This document shows positions 12,073-22,591 of a stretch of DNA of 64,000 nucleotides, in pieces. The notes under the pieces were generated by a model. It was not told the DNA's origin. It did no database searches and saw only the letters and a program-made list of their open reading frames with translations. Source of the DNA: Notospermus geniculatus (lineage: Eukaryota; Nemertea; Pilidiophora; Heteronemertea; Lineidae); assembly GCA_002633025.1 (NCBI GenBank), contig NMRB01000428.1, positions 200,734-264,733 of the forward strand, given 5' to 3'. Position 1 is the first letter of the stretch. Every line of letters starts with the position of its first letter. The position numbers and the translations under genes were made by a program.

Positions 12073-12395
12073 ATAAAGGTCGAGAAATGTCATATGGTAT
12101 CAAAGAAAGAATTTCCCAATAACCAAATACTGTGTTTTTGGAGACGACCTCTCAATGTACTTTAAGATACCACTCCTTGTCTTATTTTTGGTGCTCATCA
12201 TATATTAAAGAAGTCTGGTTTTTAGTCGGCCAACTTTTGATTTTCACAAAGGTGATGGTGACAAATGTCATGTGGTATCAAAAAAATTCCAATATCCAAG
12301 TAACACTGTGTTTTTGGACAAGACCATTCAATGTACTTTATGGTTCCAGACTTTGTCGTAGTGACTGACTTTTGAGGCCAACTTTTGACTCTTGT
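12073..12395. repeat. diverged two-copy tandem repeat, about 175-bp period
   Basis: AAAGG..GA...AAATGTCAT.TGGTATCAAA, CTGTGTTTTTGGA and TCAATGTACTTTA occur in the same order in both units, starting near 12073 and 12248. The second unit runs into the start of the 3-kb duplication. Confidence 0.55.
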
Positions 12396-12591
12396 GGTAT
12401 CACATGAGTACGGACAAGATCATCTGCTTCATTACAATGTAATGACACAACTTAGGCCTAGTTCCAACTCGCCCAACCAGTTGGACTACCTCCTTCACCA
12501 CAGCGGAAGAGGCAGTCTCTGGTTCAAATCAAGGTGAGGACACTTGATTTCTTTACAACAGTCCAGTTTTGCTGGTACCGTTGTTGCAATT

Positions 12592-12835
12592 TTAGAGCAG
12601 CTTTAGCAGGCGGGAGGTCCCAGGTTTGAATCCTGCCTGGACCACCCCCGACTCTTCACTTCCGTCGCATGGGACACTAAGCCGTGGTGTTTTGTACTTG
12701 TGCCTTTGTAAGGGCAAGTAAAGACCCCATCCAAGTGAGGAACATGAGTAGCTTGAGATGGCCTCTTCCGTACTCACAAGGGCTCAAATGCTTCGGCTTC
12801 AGCGCCGATGGAAAAAGAAGAAAAATACAATACTT
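12592..12835 (+). mobile_element. tRNA-derived SINE (family S1), copy in unit A
   Basis: The tRNA-related head is degraded but the B box GGTTTGAATCC remains. The family body follows: GTCGCATGGGACA.TAAGCC, GGGCAAGTAAA, CCATCCAAGTGAGGAACATG, then an inverted GGC-rich hairpin near the 3' end. Confidence 0.8.
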
Positions 12836-13261
12836 GGCTTTCAATGCAGGAGGTTCATCGGAACATGGCTTAATAGAGAAATTGAAATGAAATGGGCGTA
12901 CGCTCATCCCGAAGTCGATCGACGAAGTAGAAACTGAAGAACTAATTAATATGCTCATGATCGTTTCCCGCAGACTGAGTGCAATAAATCACATGACCTC
13001 ACGTCACCGTCCTCTCCAGCTGAAGCCACCAAGATAATGGATTCTGCGCCTGTGACCGCTGATCGTAACCGAGGGTCAGTGACCTTTGACCTTGTGCTCC
13101 TTGAATTTGAAGCGCCAATTGCCGTAGCGTGGCCGCCCATAACAGATCAATGAAGGATAGTTTCTAGTCGATTACGAAGACGGCTCAACATTGATTTGTT
13201 AAAGGGACTGTACACCCTTCCTAATGTGGCGTTGGGTGTTCAAAGCTGACGTAGGAGTAAG

Positions 13262-13540
13262 TTAAAGCCCCACTGTATTGAATGTGAAAAACGCAAATCA
13301 TCGCCGCGATTCTCGCACGACGTCACAACGTCAGCGTAGTGTAAAATGTACTACGCTCTGTCAGAATACATTAGAGCTCTCCCTGCAGTTTTTTCCAATG
13401 CGTGCTGAAAACTAGGCCTTGATTCTGTAAAGTGCGTATCAGGCAAGCATTTTGGGGACCTTCACGAGGCTATGGGACCTCTATCTGCACTCTCCTAACT
13501 TTTTGAAAATATCGTAAAATTCAATACTGTGGGGCTTTAA
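13262..13540. mobile_element. TTAA MITE inserted in unit A only
   Basis: The ends AGCCCCACTGTATTGAA and TTCAATACTGTGGGGCT are inverted and flanked by TTAA at 13262-13265 and 13537-13540. Unit B has a single TTAA at the matching position, 16277-16280, and lacks the 271-bp insert. This is direct evidence for insertion with a TTAA duplication, as in piggyBac-like elements. Confidence 0.9.
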
Positions 13541-13649
13541 GCATTCAAATGGCCACACAACGAATACAGTTACAGTCGACTGCAATTCTTGAATTCCTTT
13601 GATGATGTCAAAGGGGGGAATGTTAGTTCCAACATTAACCACCAATTTA

Positions 13650-13818
13650 TTCATTGTATCCATGACGTAGGCCCAGGCCTACGTCGTTCTGTGATGTTGC
13701 GCGTTTTGCCCACCAGCTTTCTTCAGCAAAGCAATGAATTTTGCCCACCACCTTTGCGTCATTACGGCGACGTCAGCAATGGCGGAGACTGTCGGAGTTA
13801 CGCCGTGGAAACGATGAA
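13650..13818. mobile_element. TA-flanked MITE present in unit A only
   Basis: The ends TTCATTGTATCCATGACGT and ACGCCGTGGAAACGATGAA are inverted repeats, with TA on each side. Unit B reads GATTTATAGGAAG at the corresponding place and lacks the 169-bp insert. TA duplication fits Tc1/mariner-like elements. The extra TA in unit B could be an excision trace or a simple difference. Confidence 0.75.
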
Positions 13819-15474
13819 TAGGAAGGGTCTACAGACTTCGTTCATGTCATGGTGGACTCCCGTCTCTTGCGCTCTCGACAGCTGAAACAGTCCGTCCTTT
13901 CCAAGCTGAAGATGAAGTTACCGTGACGTGTCTGTTTTCAATCGTGGATCATTCCAAGATCCTCACGATCAGAACTCATTTCAGTGACATGAAAGTCGCT
14001 GTACTGCTGAGAAAATTGATGTGAAAGTCACAGTGAGGCTTCTTTCATTATCGCCACGGTAACCTGTGATATGCAGGTTGCCGACTTTTGACTCTGATTG
14101 GAAGACCACCCTTTCTGGTTGAATGCACGAGAAGCTTCGCCATCTGAATAAATATTTTACGCCATGACAGCCGATGTACCTCAGCTTCAGAAATCAACCC
14201 AACATCTGAAAATTTCAACAACGACTGAATGACTAGGCCTACCGGTACTTGTTAATTTTCCTCAGTTGCTGTAACTTAACTCAGTTTTGCGGGAGAGTTG
14301 CCGAACTGAGCCTTATCATTTATCAGTTATGGAGTGTCGAAGTAGGCCTACAGTTGAAGTTGAGCGTCACAGGCTACGCATGTACAGACCCGCCATCTCC
14401 CATCAACCAACTTCGTCTTGGTGAGGTATTTTGGGCAAAGAAACTTTACCTTGAATCTCACTGGCTCCTGGATCCAACCCAAGACTTCCTTACTAGGAGT
14501 CCGTGACTGGAGCTTCTACACTAGCCCGTGACCAGAGAGACACTACACCATGCTGACGACTTGTCATGGAGTCACACCTCATCATCACGTACAACTTACA
14601 CGGAGATTTACCTGGATAATGACGCAGGTGATGTTATAACAAGATCCCAGGCTTAGCAGAAAGACACCAGGTGCCCATGCGAGGAGTGTCCCCTGAGATT
14701 GTGCTTTCTTGATCTCTCTTATGAATCCTTATCTTGACTTAGGTGATGATGAGATTGCCAGGGTTTACGAAGCAATGATACCTCTGGAAGCATTACAAGA
14801 TTACAACTTAGGAAACATTTTCGTCTGAAACGAGTGGAGATACCAACTCATTACCTTCCAATGTTGCAGAGTGGCATTGGGAACATCACTGCCTGTTGCC
14901 TCCAAGGTCTGGCTTTGATTCACAGTTAGATGAATACCCTTTGAGACAGGCAGAGATTTTTTTCTCTTTGACAGACGATCTTCTCCAGAGCTGTAATCCT
15001 TTCTTGGAGACATTTGCCATCATGTCACCACTTGGAGATGTCTCAGAACTCCCTCCATACTCAAGTACTCAATCAAGATGTTGTCATCACATTGGGAAAT
15101 TTTGTTCTACTGCACCAAGGATGACGAAAATTTGGAGAAAAATTTGAAGGAATCCCCCTCAGACAGGTCAAAAGAACAACCTTTCTTCAAATATCTTTCC
15201 ATAAAACAAATTGTTCGGAAGAAATTTCATTGGAAGGTGTCGGCTGCTTGGTCTCGACATTCAAGAAATATGATGAGATCATCACAGTGGATGAATTTCT
15301 ATCTTCTGTGCCAAGGATGATGAAAATTTGGACAAACATTTGAAGGAATCTCATTCAGACTGGTCAAATGACAACTTTTGACTGTTGTTGTATCACATGA
15401 GTACGGACAAGATCATCTGCTTCATTACAATGTAACGACACAACTTAGGCCTAGTTCCAACTCTCCCAACCAGT

Positions 15475-15545
15475 TGGACTGTCTCCTTCAGCACAGCGGT
15501 AGAGCGTACTACTTCGGAAGAGGCAGTCTCTGGTTCAAATGAAGG
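15475..15545 (+). pseudogene. tRNA-like sequence
   Basis: It has an A-box-like AGCACAGCGGTAGAGCG and a B-box-like GGTTCAAATG at tRNA spacing, with partial pairing between 5' GTCTCCT and 3' TGAGGAC. Key B-box bases are changed and the anticodon arm is unclear, so it is not called a functional tRNA. The matching position in unit A (near 12488) lacks part of the D-arm region. It may be a second head of the SINE that follows at 15602. Confidence 0.4.
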
Positions 15546-15601
15546 TGAGGACACTTGATTTCTTTACAACAGTCCAGTTCTGCTGGTACTGTTGTTGCAA
15601 T

Positions 15602-15849
15602 TTTAGAGCAGCTTCAGCAGGCGGGAGGGCCCAGGTTTGAATCCTGCCTGGACCACCACACCCGACTGTTCTCTTCCGTCGCATGGGACACTAAGCCGTG
15701 GTGTTTTGTACTTGTGCCTTTGTAAGGGCAAGTAAAAGACCCCATCCAAGTGAGGAACATGAGTAGCTTGAGATGGCCTCTTCCGTACTTACAAGGGCTC
15801 AAATGCTTCGGCTTCAGCGCCGATGGAAAAAGAAGAAAAATACAATACT
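15602..15849 (+). mobile_element. tRNA-derived SINE (family S1), copy in unit B
   Basis: Duplicate of the copy at 12592-12835, with the same truncated head and the same body blocks. Confidence 0.8.
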
Positions 15850-17086
15850 TGGCTTTCAATGCAGGAGGTTTATCGGAACATGGCTTAAGACAGAAATTGA
15901 AATGAAATGGACCTATGCTCATCGCGAAGTCGATCAACGAAGTAGAAACTGAAGAACTAATTAATATGCTCATGATCGGTTCCCGCAGACTGAGTGCAAT
16001 AAATCACATGACCTCACGTCACCGTCCTCTCCAGCTGAAGCCACCAAGATAATGGATTCTGCGCCTGTGACCGCTGATCGTAACCGAGGGCCAGTGACCT
16101 TTGACCTTGTGCTCCTTGAATTTGAAGCGCCAATTGCCGTATCGTGGCCGCCCATAACAGATCAATGAAGGATAGTTTCTAGTCGATTATGAAGACGGCT
16201 GAACAGTGATTTGTTAAAGGGACTGTACACCCTTCCTAATGTGGTGTTGGGTGTTCAAAGCTGACATAGGAGAATGTTAAGCGTTCAAATGGCCACACAA
16301 CAAATACAGTTACAGTCGACTGCAATTCTTGAATTCCTTTGATGATGTCAAAGGGGAAATGTTAGTTCCAACATTAACCACCGATTTATAGGAAGGGTCT
16401 ACAGACTTCGTTCATGTCATGGTGGACTCCCGTCTCTTGCGCTCTTGACAGCTGAAACAGTGTCCGTCCTTTCCAAGCTGAAGATGAAGTTTCTGTGACA
16501 TGTCTGTTTTCAATCGTGGATCATTCCAAGATCCTCATGATCAGAACTCATTTCAGTGACATGAAAGTCGCTGTACTGCTGAGAAAATTGATGTGAAAGT
16601 CACAGTGAGGCTTCTTTCATTATCGCCACGGTAACCTGTGATATGCAGGTTGCCGACTTCTGACTCTGATTGGAAGACCACCCTTTCTGGTTGAATACAC
16701 GAGAAGCTTCGCCATCTGAATATTTTACGCCATGACAGCCGATGTACCTCAGCTTCAGAAATCAACCCAACATCTGAAAATTTCAACGACTGAATGACTA
16801 GGCCTACTTGTTAATTTTCCTCAGTTGCTGTAACTTAACTCAGTTTTGCGGGAGAGTTGCCGAACTAAGCCTGATAGTTTATCAGTTATGGAGTGTCGAT
16901 GTAGGCCTACAGTTGAAGTTGAGCGTCACTCACAGGCTACGCATGTACAGACCCGCCATCTCCCATCAACCAACTTCGTCTTGGTGAGGTATTTTGGGCA
17001 AAGAAACTTTACCTTGAATCTCACTGGCTCCTGGATCCAACCCAAGACTTCCTTACTAGGAGTCCGTGACTGGAGCTTCTACACTA

Positions 17087-17404
17087 CAGATCCATGACGT
17101 TGGTTGGGGACCACTGCGTCAAAGGACGACGTCATGTCACGTCGGCGGCGCCCACGACATAACTCTGTTGGCGTGAAATTGCAAACTTTTGAGGCTCAAA
17201 TGATTGAATTCCATGGTGATTGCGGCCAGGTCCCTAAGTCTATTTTCAAACTGCTTAGACATTTAAAAACTAGAGATTCTTGACTTCTCAATAGTAGTTG
17301 AAATGTTTCAAACGGATAGATAAGTGCGAAGCAGTCGGCCTTCAAACTGGGCACATATTTTTCCCAATTTGTAAACATGGTCCCCAACTAAAATCACAGA
17401 TCTG
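17087..17404. mobile_element. TA-flanked MITE inserted in unit B only
   Basis: The ends CAGATCCATGACG.TGG and ACT.AAATCACAGATCTG are inverted and carry TGGGGACCA / TGGTCCCCA further in. TA sits at 17085-17086 and 17405-17406. Unit A has one TA at 14522-14523 and no insert. The 318-bp element has no coding capacity; the TA duplication suggests a Tc1/mariner-like family. Confidence 0.9.
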
Positions 17405-17652
17405 TAGCCCGTGACCAGAGAGACACTACACCATGGTGACAACTTGTCATGGAGTCACACCTCATCATCACGTACAACTTACATGGAGATTTACCTGGAT
17501 AATGACGCAGGTGATGTTATAACAAGATCCCAGGCTTAGCAGAAAGACACCAGGTGCCCATGCGAGGAGTGTCCCCAGAGATTGTGCTTTCTTGATCTCT
17601 CTTATGAATCCTTATCTTGGCTTAGGTGATGATGAGATTGCCAGGGTTTACG

Positions 17653-18030
17653 TAAACTCCCTACGCAGTTGTGTATCGCGCCGCCTTCGGTTTACTCGCT
17701 CTCCACAACTGCTTAACTTCGTAAAATTCGCCGCGTTAGGTCAACAGGTGGCGCTGAGAGAGTCGACCAATGAGAGCACCGAGCAACCGGTAACCAAGCT
17801 GGCCTGAGACAATTTTTCATTGGCCGAGCGGTTCGTAGCCATGGTAGCACAAGAACATCCGTTGCCAACGGGCCAAAGAGTTCTGAAAGCAGCGTGCTGA
17901 TAGGCTGTAAAACTCGCGCCAGTCCCTGACGCCATCTGTTGACCAAACGCGGCGACTTCCACGAAGTAAAGCAGTTGTGGAGAGCGAGTAAACCGAAGGG
18001 GGCGCGACTCACAACTGCGTAGGGAGTTTA
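17653..18030. mobile_element. Mutator-like MITE inserted in unit B only
   Basis: A 378-bp element with inverted repeats of roughly 90 bp, starting TAAACTCCCTACGCAGTTGT and ending in its complement. It is flanked by an exact 9-bp duplication GGGTTTACG at 17644-17652 and 18031-18039. Unit A has the single GGGTTTACG at 14761-14769. Long inverted repeats plus a 9-bp duplication are the hallmark of Mutator-like elements. It is CpG-rich compared with its surroundings. Open frames across it (17592-18012) are element sequence. Confidence 0.9.
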
Positions 18031-18635
18031 GGGTTTACGAAGCAATGATACCTCTGGAAACATTACAAGATTACAACTTAGGAAACATTTTCGTCTGAAA
18101 CGAGTGGAGATACCAACTCATTACCTTCCAATGTTGCTGAGTGGCATTGGGAACATCACTGCCTGTTGCCTCCAAGGTCTGGCTTTGATTCACAGTTAGA
18201 TGAATACCCTTTGAGACAGGCAGAGATTTTTTTTTCTCTTTGACAGACGATCTTCTCCAGAGCTGTAATCCTTTCTTGGAGACATTTGCCATCATGTCAC
18301 CACTTGGAGATGTCTCAGAACTCCCTCCTTACTCAAGTACTCAGTCAAGATGTTGTCATCACATTGGGATATTTTGTTCTACTGCACCAAGGATGACGAA
18401 AATTTGGAGAAAAATTTAAAGGAATCCCCCTCAGACAGGTCAAAAGAACAACCTTTCTTCAAATATCTTTCCATAAAACAAATTGTTCCGAAGAAATTTC
18501 ATTGGAAGGTGTCGGCTGCTTGGTCTCGACATTCAAGAAATATGATGAGGTCATCACAGTGGATGAATTTCTATCTTCTGTGCCAAGGATGATGAAAATT
18601 TGGACAAACATTTGAAGGAATCTCATTCAGACTGG

Positions 18636-18782
18636 TCAAATGGACAACACTTCTTCAAATAACTTTCCATAAAATACATCATTGGGGAGAAATTTCATAT
18701 AGAAGGTGTCGGCTGCTTGGTCTAGCTGTTTGAGAAACACGATGAGGTTGCAGATTTGAGCGTTGGGCTCAGGTGCCATGTT
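18636..18782 (-). CDS. candidate terminal exon, 48 residues, unknown protein
   Basis: On the minus strand an acceptor (pyrimidine-containing GTGTCCCTTAG) at 18783-18784 precedes an open frame from 18782 to the stop TGA at 18636-18638. The second codon is ATG (18777-18779), so it could also be a start. Residues 11-31 are hydrophobic and helical in character (…LIVFLKQLDQAADTFYMKFL), followed by an acidic tail ending FEEVLSI. Diverged, disabled copies of the same minus-strand segment lie near 15218-15296 and 18508-18586, where LIIFLE..DQAADTF can be read before a stop. Phase 0 at the acceptor matches phase 0 at the donor of the exon at 18906-19198, 123 nt upstream. I do not recognise the family. 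Chance is possible for so short a frame. Confidence 0.4.
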   Translation of the reverse strand, partial: NMAPEPNAQICNLIVFLKQLDQAADTFYMKFLPNDVFYGKLFEEVLSI

Positions 18783-18905
18783 CTAAGGGACACTCCTCAA
18801 AAGACAGAACACGTGTCATGTTGTCGTTTGTGGATGACAGCTGAGACGGCTTTTGTAGAAGTTCTACGTCGAATGATGCGACACATATGAAAAGAAGAAG
18901 ATTAC

Positions 18906-19198
18906 CGCCGAGTTGACACTGCGGCAGGTGGGAGATTCAACAGTGTCCATTGACAGCCTGTGGTCCATTCCCGTAGGATCACCCTCCATCCAATCACTGG
19001 TCATTTTGACTTTGAATGGCCGAGATTTTATGTGCGTAATCTTGCAATGAATGGGATGGCCTGCTTGAGGAAATGACATAGACGGCTTTGGCAGTTGTGA
19101 GATGGAATAATCACAAATGATGGCTGTGTGGGAGATGACTGTCTTGCCTAGGCCATGAATTATGTTGGCATCCAAATTGACATGGGTGAGACCAGTGA
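18906..19198 (-). CDS. candidate internal exon, 97 residues, unknown protein
   Basis: The minus-strand frame is open from an acceptor after CTGACCAG (AG at 19199-19200) to a donor GCG|GTAATC at 18906/18905. It starts with two bases of a split codon and then 97 codons, ending on a codon boundary, so it joins in frame to the exon at 18636-18782. The product is rich in H, I and S, with three cysteines and a charged segment MTSDWMEGDPTGMDHR. The donor is acceptable and the acceptor weak. No domain is recognised. The 3-kb duplication and its broken copies of the downstream exon lie immediately 3' of this model. Confidence 0.35.
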
Positions 19199-19358
19199 CT
19201 GGTCAGTTTTAGAGCACAAATTGTGCAGTTGCTGTCCTCTTCAAAAGCAGTGACCATGGTCCATGCACCCAGTTGTCAAAAGGTTGTTCAAACTGCTGTT
19301 TTGGGACCCTCCTGTAAAAACTGCCCATGACAAGGGTCCCAGGAAATGAATTTTCCCA

Positions 19359-19632
19359 GCCCTGATAGCCGAGTGGTTATCACGTCCACTCAGCAAGCGG
19401 CAGGTCCCAGGTTCGAATCTAGCCCGGGTCATATGTGATTTCATTCCCGGCTCTTCACGTCCGTCACATGGGACAGTAAGCCGTGGTGCCTTTTACCTTG
19501 TTTCTTTGCAAGGGCAAGTGAAAGACCCATCCAAGTGAGGAACATGAGTAGCTTGAGATGGCCTCTTCCGTACTTACCAGGGCCAATAATGCTATGGCGT
19601 CGGCCCTGATGGAAAAAATCTAATACAGAATA
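19359..19632 (+). mobile_element. full-length tRNA-derived SINE (family S1)
   Basis: The head GCCCTGATAGCCGAGTGGTT (A box) and GGTTCGAATC (B box) is followed by the conserved body (GTGAGGAACATGAGTAGC, CTTCCGTACTTACCAGGGCC) and a short A-rich tail. The 12-mer AGGGTCCCAGGA occurs at 19333-19344 and 19635-19646 and looks like a target duplication with 14 extra bases at the left. Confidence 0.9.
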
Positions 19633-19647
19633 CGAGGGTCCCAGGAC

Positions 19648-20103
19648 TTGTTGCTGACATGTTGCTGTCTGACCTTGAACTGTCCTTGTAAAATCTCCCG
19701 TCATATTCTAAATCATGGGAGTCTATCAGTTTGGCTGTTTTTCTTCATAGTACGGCCAAGAACAAATTTCATGATGCTTGACACCTTCCTGGTTCATTGG
19801 GGTCCGTGTTTCCCACGTTTGGCTGGTGCCTGGTCGACTGCACCTGTAGTTCTCACCATCATCACAAAGATACACGCTGCAGCTATTTTTGTGGTCGGAA
19901 TAAGACAGAGTAAGAAAAACAATGACAGCTTTGAAGAAGAAGATTTGAATAGATGTCTTGGAAGTGTCATGGCGTCGCACCGAGAACCGTATGTCCGTTT
20001 TTCACCCCGCACACCTGTGAAAAGCAATTTATTCTGCAAGTTCTTACCAGATACTGCAAACTCCAATTGCCATGGTTACTGGTATCAATTGTCATCCGAA
20101 TGA
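19648..20103. other. coding-like region, strand unresolved
   Basis: A 151-codon plus-strand frame fills this interval, and two overlapping minus-strand frames (19726-19980 and 19794-20066) are also long. One of the minus frames reads as a hydrophobic stretch, another as a cysteine-bearing segment. All three cannot be real and none shows decisive splice sites or a known motif, so I call no gene. Confidence 0.25.
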
Positions 20104-20289
20104 TTAATTCGCTTCTGGGATTCATCGTCTGTTCAAAGATGAGCTCTCTGTTTCCGTGGCGATCTGCTTGGAGAAGGTGTGACACTATAATTAAGCACTC
20201 ATTTCTTTTCATTTGTATCCAATGCTTCAGGGTTATGTAGATGGAGTTATGCACAGATTTGATTCAGAATAGCTTTCACTGGAAACAAG

Positions 20290-20574
20290 TCAGAACAAAT
20301 GTTGGACCTGCTGGCATAACTTGCTTGCCACAACCGTCTTAACCATTTCCTGACCAGTTGTCGGTTGCAAGCAGTGAAAAATGAACAAAATAGTAACCAG
20401 TTTAAATGCTCCAATCTTCGTGTCACCCTCCTCTCCCATTGAGAAGTCATCGTGGCCATTGCCTTTCTTCCTCTGCCAGGCCCACAGCCCTCCTGTCACA
20501 ACCAGACCGTTGACGACGTACGATTGCTGAACTCCTGCTACGGCATACCTTTGAAAACAGAACCAACGTGACAA
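20290..20574 (-). CDS. doubtful exon-like frame with a membrane-like segment
   Basis: On the minus strand the frame is open from 20574 to the stop at 20290. Its middle part reads VVNGLVVTGGLWAWQRKKGN, a hydrophobic segment with a basic flank, then an acidic stretch. At 20549/20548 the DNA reads TTTTCAAAG|GTATGC, which could serve as an acceptor or as a donor, so exon limits are unclear. It lies upstream, on the same strand, of the model at 18636-19198 and could belong to it, but nothing links them directly. Confidence 0.2.
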   Translation of the reverse strand: MSRWFCFQRYAVAGVQQSYVVNGLVVTGGLWAWQRKKGNGHDDFSMGEEGDTKIGAFKLVTILFIFHCLQPTTGQEMVKTVVASKLCQQVQHLF

Positions 20575-21109
20575 TTTTCAATTTCAAGAGTGGCTTCACC
20601 ATCCAACTACCTTCTGAAAACGATACTTACATCTAGGACCACCTTGAGTGATTTTATCAAGTATCATTTCAATCAGAATGATGATTTTTGATTAAATGGA
20701 CCTTTAGAAGTCTTCTCTGCTATCAGGTTAATTGCTTACCCGTGACTTTATGACCTTGAGTCTGACCTTCAATTTGAACTTCAAGTTCCTGACTTTCTTT
20801 TTTGTGTACCATAAGTTTTCAAATTAGTCTTTACGCCACTCGTGCTCACACTTTGGGATGACACTTCCGCTCTAGTGAGCAGAGTTCTTGGAGCATGTTT
20901 ACAGGCAAATCTTTGTTTCCTTTCCTGTGTATTCATTGGAATTACCAATCGCGTCCGACTACTGATGCGGGTTTTTCTGTGGAACCTCCCTAAGTGGACA
21001 CCCTCCCAAAGAAGGACACCTCTAGGAATATCAAACTCCATAATCGAAAGGGTCATTTCTGTACATTTTGACATTTATCCAGAATACCTTTCATTCAAGG
21101 ACAGCATCT

Positions 21110-21281
21110 CAGGCGCGGATCTAAGGGGGCGCTCCTGGCGCATCGCCCCTTTTGGCCAACAAATCTGTAAAATTGACCGTGAAATTCTGAAATTTGGAAC
21201 AAATCATTGAAATTCACCGCAGATTTCAATGTTTCTAGCACAGTGCGCCCCCTCTTTTCCGAAATCCTGGATCCACCCCTG
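21110..21281. mobile_element. MITE family H5, copy 2
   Basis: The ends CAGGCGCGGATC and GGATCCACCCCTG are flanked by CATCT at 21105-21109 and 21282-21286. It shares its whole interior with the element at 8307. Confidence 0.8.
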
Positions 21282-21343
21282 CATCTGTATGCCCTAAAGT
21301 TTCCTTCATTGAAAAGTGCCACAGTTCTCTTAGAGNTGACATC

Positions 21344-21442
21344 TTGAAATCAGATTCCGTCAATTTCAGGAATGTACTATTTGTCCGGTGATATTGATTT
21401 TTGGTATGCATGTTCCCTGATATTGACGGAATCTGATTTCAA
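21344..21442. mobile_element. short hairpin element with perfect 20-bp arms
   Basis: TGAAATCAGATTCCGTCAAT at 21345-21364 is perfectly inverted at 21422-21441. It lies in the 178 bp between the N and the second duplicated block, sequence that has no counterpart before the first block. Confidence 0.65.
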
Positions 21443-21935
21443 CATAACTTGACTGGAGGTTCGCCCAACTCAACATACACGCGGGGGCATATGCCACGCT
21501 TTGCGTTGCTCTTGTTGATTAAATGGACCTTTAGAAGTCTTCTCTGCTATCAGGTTAATTGCTTACCCGTGACTTTATGACCTTGAATCTGACCTTCAAT
21601 TTGAACTTCAAGTTCCTGACTTTCTTTTTTGTGTACCGTAAGTTTTCAAATTAGTCTTTACGCCACTCGTGCTCACATTTTGTGGTGACACTTCCGCTCT
21701 GGTGAGCAGAGTTCTTGGAGCATGTTTACAGGCAAATCTTTGTTTCCTTTCCTGTGTATTCGTGGAATTACCAATCGCTTCCGACTACTGATGCGGGTTT
21801 TTCTGTGGAACCTCCCTAAGTGGACACCCTCCCAAAGAAGGACACCTCTAGGAATATCAAACTCCATAATTGAAAGGGTCATTTCTGTACATTTTCACAT
21901 TTATTCAGGACACCTCTCATTCAAGGACAGCATCT

Positions 21936-22107
21936 CAGGTGCGGATCCAAGGGGGCGCTCCTGGCGCATCGCCCCTTTTGGCCAACAAATCTGTAAAATT
22001 GACCGTGAAATTCTGAAATTTGGAACAAATCATTGAAATTCACCGCAGATTTCAATGTTTCTAGCACAGTGCGCCCCCTCTTTTCCGAAATCCTGGATCC
22101 ACCCCTG
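21936..22107. mobile_element. MITE family H5, copy 3 (duplicate of copy 2)
   Basis: Same element and same CATCT flanks (21931-21935 and 22108-22112) as at 21110-21281, as expected from the surrounding duplication. Confidence 0.8.
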
Positions 22108-22257
22108 CATCTGTATGCCCTAAAGTTTCCTTCATTGAAAAGTGCCACAGTTCTCTTAGAGAATTAGAGAATGTCTCATGTGGGGTCATGTGGAAGTGAA
22201 GTGGCCTGCCTAAGGGCATAAACATATCTTATAAGAACCAATTTAATCCCTCCGAGG

Positions 22258-22356
22258 CATCCTCCCACAGCAGGGCTTTGGTCTCGTTCCTCTTCATACA
22301 CTCCACAGTGAGTGGATGAAGAGGAGCGAGGTAAAAACCCCTGCTGTGGGAGGATG
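22258..22356. mobile_element. palindromic hAT-like MITE (family P1)
   Basis: A 99-bp near-palindrome beginning CATCCTCCCACAGCAGGG and ending in its complement, flanked by an exact 8-bp duplication CTCCGAGG at 22250-22257 and 22357-22364. An 8-bp duplication is typical of hAT elements. Other P1 copies: 34196, 36738, 41781, 46495 and 59731. Confidence 0.9.
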
Positions 22357-22591
22357 CTCCGAGGTGAAGTTCCAAATTGAATCATACAATTCTATTATGG
22401 CGGATAAACTGACATGCAATTTTATCTTTTCTGGCCAGATCTCATTTGCGGCTATGTATATGATGTATGACTATAATAAATACTATCAAAACATCCCTCT
22501 GCAGCAGGTGCAATCGATGCTGGATTATCAGGCGGTCTTCTCAGGGATGGAGGTTTCCATCAGTTGTGGTGACATCAGACAAGACTAGAAA

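Larger units (their letters stand above)
12381..18641. repeat. 3-kb direct tandem duplication
   Basis: Unit A is 12381-15370 and unit B is 15374-18641. Both start with ACTTTTGACT and end in CAGACTGGTCAAATG. Apart from discrete insertions they are very similar throughout. A alone carries elements at 13262-13540 and 13650-13818; B alone carries elements at 17087-17404 and 17653-18030. Each insertion has a matching empty site in the other unit. The arrangement is either a true tandem duplication followed by transposition or two alleles joined in series. Confidence 0.9.
20688..22161. repeat. duplicated contig ends around an N (20688-21335 and 21515-22161)
   Basis: The two blocks are near-identical, starting TTGATTAAATGGACC and ending CACAGTTCTCTTAGAG. 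The first block stops exactly at the single N at 21336. The second copy continues into unique sequence, as expected if two overlapping contigs or alleles were placed side by side. Confidence 0.9.

Noticed and set aside
12955-16155. Conserved 61-residue minus frames at 12955-13140 and 15970-16155
   Set aside because: The three substitutions I see between the copies all change the amino acid, which argues against selection on the protein.
16553-16786. 77-residue minus-strand frame in unit B
   Set aside because: Unit A has a 4-nt indel in the matching stretch (CTGAATAAATATTTTACG versus CTGAATATTTTACG) that breaks the frame.
14801-18295. Lysine/serine-rich minus frames in both copies
   Set aside because: A T homopolymer of different length (about 14957 versus 18227) shifts the frame between copies.
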